A DNA stretch of 9,406 nt from Lysobacteraceae bacterium. GTDB taxonomy: Bacteria; Pseudomonadota; Gammaproteobacteria; Xanthomonadales; Xanthomonadaceae. The notes below the pieces were generated by a model that saw only the letters and a program-made list of their open reading frames with translations, did no database searches and had not been told where the DNA came from. Below are positions 7,459 through 9,406 of the stretch, piece by piece; positions within the stretch are counted from its first letter, which is position 1; the number at the start of each line of letters is the position of its first letter. The stretch spans positions 1 through 9,406 of the forward strand of contig JAGNNB010000094.1 of NCBI GenBank assembly GCA_017990865.1. Reading direction: 5' to 3'. A program made the position numbers and the translations under genes.

Positions 7459-7487
7459 TTCACGGCTAAACAGTTGATTTCTATACG
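7459..7487 (+). promoter_or_regulatory. Possible sigma-70 promoter towards priA
   Basis: TTCACG (7459-7464) and TATACG (7482-7487) are separated by 17 bases and match the -35 and -10 consensus at four of six positions each. If used, it would give a leader of about 210 nt containing the DnaA boxes and the dyads before priA. The match is modest and other starts are possible. Confidence 0.25.
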
Positions 7488-7522
7488 TTTGCCGACTCTG
7501 GCGCTTTTTTCGCCATCCTTCA

Positions 7523-7550
7523 CGTTTCACCGGGTTTTTGGGGCGAAACG
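7523..7550 (+). repeat. Imperfect inverted repeat in the priA upstream region
   Basis: CGTTTCACC (7523-7531) and GGCGAAACG (7542-7550) pair at eight of nine positions around a ten-base loop containing five T. It could form a hairpin in a long priA leader, or be a protein site. There is no T run after it, so a terminator is unlikely. Confidence 0.3.
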
Positions 7551-7577
7551 CGCCGACTCGGCAGTTCATGCACAACG

Positions 7578-7600
7578 TTATCCACAGGTTGTGTGGATAA
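7578..7600. promoter_or_regulatory. Pair of perfect DnaA boxes in inverted orientation
   Basis: TTATCCACA at 7578-7586 (+) and its exact reverse complement TGTGGATAA at 7592-7600 are separated by GGTTG. Each matches the DnaA box consensus TTATNCACA in full, and together they form a 9-bp-arm dyad. A second, overlapping dyad (CACAAC at 7571-7576, GTTGTG at 7588-7593) uses some of the same bases. Two perfect boxes this close in GC-rich DNA are unlikely by chance. They end 104 nt before the priA start and may control priA or serve as a DnaA-binding locus. Confidence 0.7.
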
Positions 7601-7660
7601 TATCGAAATCCGTTTGCGATCCGGCACTTGCGCCCGATTCATGGAATAGCAAGCAAGTAT

Positions 7661-7681
7661 GCGTCGCAAATGTTGCGACGC
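7661..7681. promoter_or_regulatory. Perfect 9-bp-arm dyad just upstream of priA
   Basis: GCGTCGCAA and TTGCGACGC are perfect inverted arms around ATG, ending 24 nt before the priA start codon. The position suits an operator overlapping the promoter or a 5' leader hairpin. A TAGACT (7690-7695) that could serve as a -10 follows it, which would put the transcript start at or within a few bases of the priA ATG. No obvious -35 accompanies it. Confidence 0.5.
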
Positions 7682-7704
7682 GCGCTGGGTAGACTGGCCG
7701 GCCT

Positions 7705-9406
7705 ATGCCACCCCACACCACCCCCGTCCTGCGCGTGGCCCTCCCGGTGCCGCTGCCGCGGCTGTTCGATTACCGTCCGCCGGAGGGCGACGCCGAAGTC
7801 GACGCGACGCACCCATCGGCCGCGAGCGCAGCCGACATCGGGCGCCGGGTGCGGGTGCCGTTCGGGTCGCGCAGCATGGTCGGCGTGGTGGCCGAGGTCG
7901 GCTCGCCGGAGCGCGACGACGCCGTCTTGCGCACCGCCGAGGCCTGGCTGGACCCCGAACCGATCTTGCGCGGCGAACTGCTGGCCTCGCTGCGCTGGCT
8001 GGCGCGCTACACGCATGCGCCGCTGGGCGAGGTCTTGGCGACGGCGCTGCCGGCGGCGCTGCGTCGGGGCGAATCGCCGACGGCCGCGCCGCACTGGGCC
8101 TGGCGCCTCACCGAAGCCGGCGCAACCGCGCGCGCCCGGTTGCGCGGCATGCCCAAGCGTCTGGCCGATGCACTGGCCGAGCATGCACAAGTCGAAAGCG
8201 CGCAAGTCGAAGGCGCAGAGATCGAGAGCATGCCGCTCGAAAACATGCTCGACGCCGACACGCTCGATCTTCATCCCGACGAAGCCCTCCGCGAAGGTTG
8301 GCGGGCCGCCGCGCGGGCCTTGCTCAAGCGCGGCCTGGTCGAACGCATCGCCGTCGCCGCTGCGACGATCGCCGCCCCGATGCCGCAGCCGGGCCTCGCG
8401 CTCAACCCTGAGCAAGCCGAAGCCGACACGGCGTGGCGCGCGCTCGCCCACGACGCCGACGGCGCGCCGCGCTTCGCCGTGGCGCTGCTCGAAGGCGTCA
8501 CCGGCAGCGGCAAGACCGAGCTGTATCTGCGCGCGATCGCCGATACGTTGGCGCAGGGCCGTCAAGCATTGGTGCTGGTGCCGGAAATCGGACTGACCCC
8601 GCAAACGCTGGCGCGTTTTCGCGCCCGGCTCGGCGTGCCGGTGCATGCGCTGCACTCGGGTTTGAGCGATCCCGAACGCGCGCAAGTCTGGGCCGCCGCC
8701 GCGCGCGGCGAGGCGCGGGTGATCGTGGGCACGCGCTCGGCGGTGTTCGTGCCGCTGGCGCGCCCCGGCGTGATCGCGATCGACGAAGAACACGACGGCA
8801 GCTACAAGCAACAGGACGGCATCCGCTATCACGCGCGCGATTTCGCGCTGGTGCGCGCCAAAGCGCTGAACGTGCCGGTGCTGTTGGGCAGCGCCACGCC
8901 GTCGCTGGAAACCCTGCACAACGCACTGAGCGGCCGCTATGCGCATCTGCGTCTGCGTCATCGCGCGGGCGAGGCGAAGCCGCCCGCCGTGCGCGTGTTG
9001 GACGTACGTAAGCGCGCCCTCGACGCCGGGCTGTCGCCGGACGTGTTGGCCGCGATCGAACGCGCGCTGGCCGCGGGCGGGCAAGTCCTGGTGTTCAAGA
9101 ATCGGCGCGGTTATGCCCCGGTGCTGCAGTGCCACGACTGCGGCTGGAGCGCGCACTGCCGCCGCTGCAGTACGCCGGAACGGCCCAGCCCGATGACCGT
9201 TCACGGCGGAGGGCGACGCCTGCAATGCCACCACTGCGGCGCGCGCCAGGCCGCGCCTTCGGCCTGCCCGGATTGCGCCAGCCTCGCGCTGCAGCCGCAG
9301 GGCATCGGCACCGAACGTTTGGAGGAACGGCTGGCGGAACGTTTTCCCGACGTGCCGGTGCTGCGCATCGACAGCGCCAGCACGCGGCGCAAAGACGGCC
9401 TGCAGG
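7705..9406 (+). CDS. priA: Primosomal protein N' (PriA replication-restart helicase), 3' end outside window
   Basis: This is a 3'-to-5' superfamily 2 DNA helicase that recognises stalled or repaired forks and reloads the replicative helicase. The window holds 567 residues; about 165 are missing compared with E. coli (732). Seen in order: the N-terminal 3'-DNA-binding domain opening VLRVALPVPLPRLFDY; a winged-helix region up to about 215; Walker A GVTGSGKT (264-271); LVPEIGLTPQ (291-300); the DEEH box (360-363) followed by the aromatic-rich loop GSYKQQDGIRYHARD; GSATPS (395-400); and all eight zinc-binding Cys as four CxxC pairs (476/479, 485/488, 508/511, 521/524). Residues 161-190 are an unusual acidic insert with five-residue periodicity. 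The ATG at 7705 fits the family N-terminus exactly, but no good Shine-Dalgarno precedes it, so a short or absent leader is possible. Confidence 0.97.
   Translation, partial: MPPHTTPVLRVALPVPLPRLFDYRPPEGDAEVDATHPSAASAADIGRRVRVPFGSRSMVGVVAEVGSPERDDAVLRTAEAWLDPEPILRGELLASLRWLARYTHAPLGEVLATALPAALRRGESPTAAPHWAWRLTEAGATARARLRGMPKRLADALAEHAQVESAQVEGAEIESMPLENMLDADTLDLHPDEALREGWRAAARALLKRGLVERIAVAAATIAAPMPQPGLALNPEQAEADTAWRALAHDADGAPRFAVALLEGVTGSGKTELYLRAIADTLAQGRQALVLVPEIGLTPQTLARFRARLGVPVHALHSGLSDPERAQVWAAAARGEARVIVGTRSAVFVPLARPGVIAIDEEHDGSYKQQDGIRYHARDFALVRAKALNVPVLLGSATPSLETLHNALSGRYAHLRLRHRAGEAKPPAVRVLDVRKRALDAGLSPDVLAAIERALAAGGQVLVFKNRRGYAPVLQCHDCGWSAHCRRCSTPERPSPMTVHGGGRRLQCHHCGARQAAPSACPDCASLALQPQGIGTERLEERLAERFPDVPVLRIDSASTRRKDGLQ
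8185..8274 (+). repeat. Degenerate 15-bp repeat inside priA (five-residue periodic insert)
   Basis: Six consecutive 15-base units encode blocks beginning AQVES, AQVEG and AEIES, then increasingly diverged acidic blocks up to residue 190. The first two units match at 13 of 15 bases and the first and third at 11 of 15. It lies between the winged-helix part and the helicase domain of PriA, where length varies among homologues. The unit GCACAAGTCGAAAGC shares 9 of 15 positions with the intergenic repeat unit near 6355. Confidence 0.5.

Larger units (their letters stand above)
7117..7704. other. 588-nt gene-free region between the sigma-like gene and priA
   Basis: No credible gene is found on either strand; the short open frames here are Arg-rich or Cys/Arg-rich and have no supporting start signals. 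The left part (7117-7390) is as GC-rich as the genes and includes a small dyad CACCA-AG-TGGTG at 7197-7208. From about 7400 to 7660 the base composition shifts clearly towards A/T, with runs such as a six-T stretch near 7505. This part holds a possible promoter, two perfect DnaA boxes and several inverted repeats, listed separately. It probably contains the priA control region and the leftward gene's promoter. Confidence 0.6.

Noticed and set aside
7203..7523. Small open frames on both strands in the priA upstream region
   Set aside because: Composition is Arg-rich with no ribosome site and no recognisable domain; the region looks regulatory rather than coding.

Overview
The window reads as an ordinary chromosomal segment of a GC-rich gammaproteobacterium, most likely Xanthomonadaceae/Lysobacteraceae (Lysobacter, Luteimonas or Xanthomonas type). 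The basis is the very high GC at third codon positions, the long 67K-type SppA, and the pairing of a DUF3667 zinc-ribbon membrane protein with a DUF4286 protein. The taxonomic call is inference from protein flavour, not from a marker gene. No phage genes, transposases, integrases, CRISPR arrays, rRNA or tRNA genes were seen.

Layout. Positions 1-436 (-) hold the N-terminal 145 residues of a short-chain dehydrogenase/reductase that runs off the left edge. Divergent from it, at 514-795 (+), is a small outer-membrane-type lipoprotein. A strong bidirectional rho-independent terminator (900-935) separates the lipoprotein from the convergent sppA (977-2869, -). A 259-nt spacer follows, then a MATE-family efflux transporter (3129-4559, -). 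Across a 115-nt divergent spacer containing a short dyad comes a rightward pair: the DUF3667 membrane protein (4675-5874, TTG start) and the DUF4286 small protein (5960-6295). A degenerate 15-bp tandem repeat and a 12-bp perfect hairpin (6340-6422) fill the spacer between DUF4286 and a convergent 228-residue protein of unknown function (6430-7116, -), which looks like a degenerate sigma-70-type protein. A 588-nt gene-free region (7117-7704) separates it from priA (7705 to the right edge, +), which encodes the first 567 residues of the replication-restart helicase.

Functionally the genes are mostly unrelated housekeeping and envelope functions: oxidoreduction, lipoprotein, signal-peptide degradation, drug/Na+ export and replication restart. 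The most interesting part is the priA upstream region. It carries two perfect DnaA boxes in inverted orientation five bases apart, one near-match DnaA box about 180 bases further upstream, and a perfect 9-bp-arm dyad ending 24 bases before the priA start codon. This suggests that the region is either a DnaA-responsive control region or a DnaA-binding locus. Other points worth a look are the sigma-like orphan protein, and the 15-bp/5-residue periodicity that appears both in the intergenic array and inside PriA. I did not find evidence of a novel multi-gene system.
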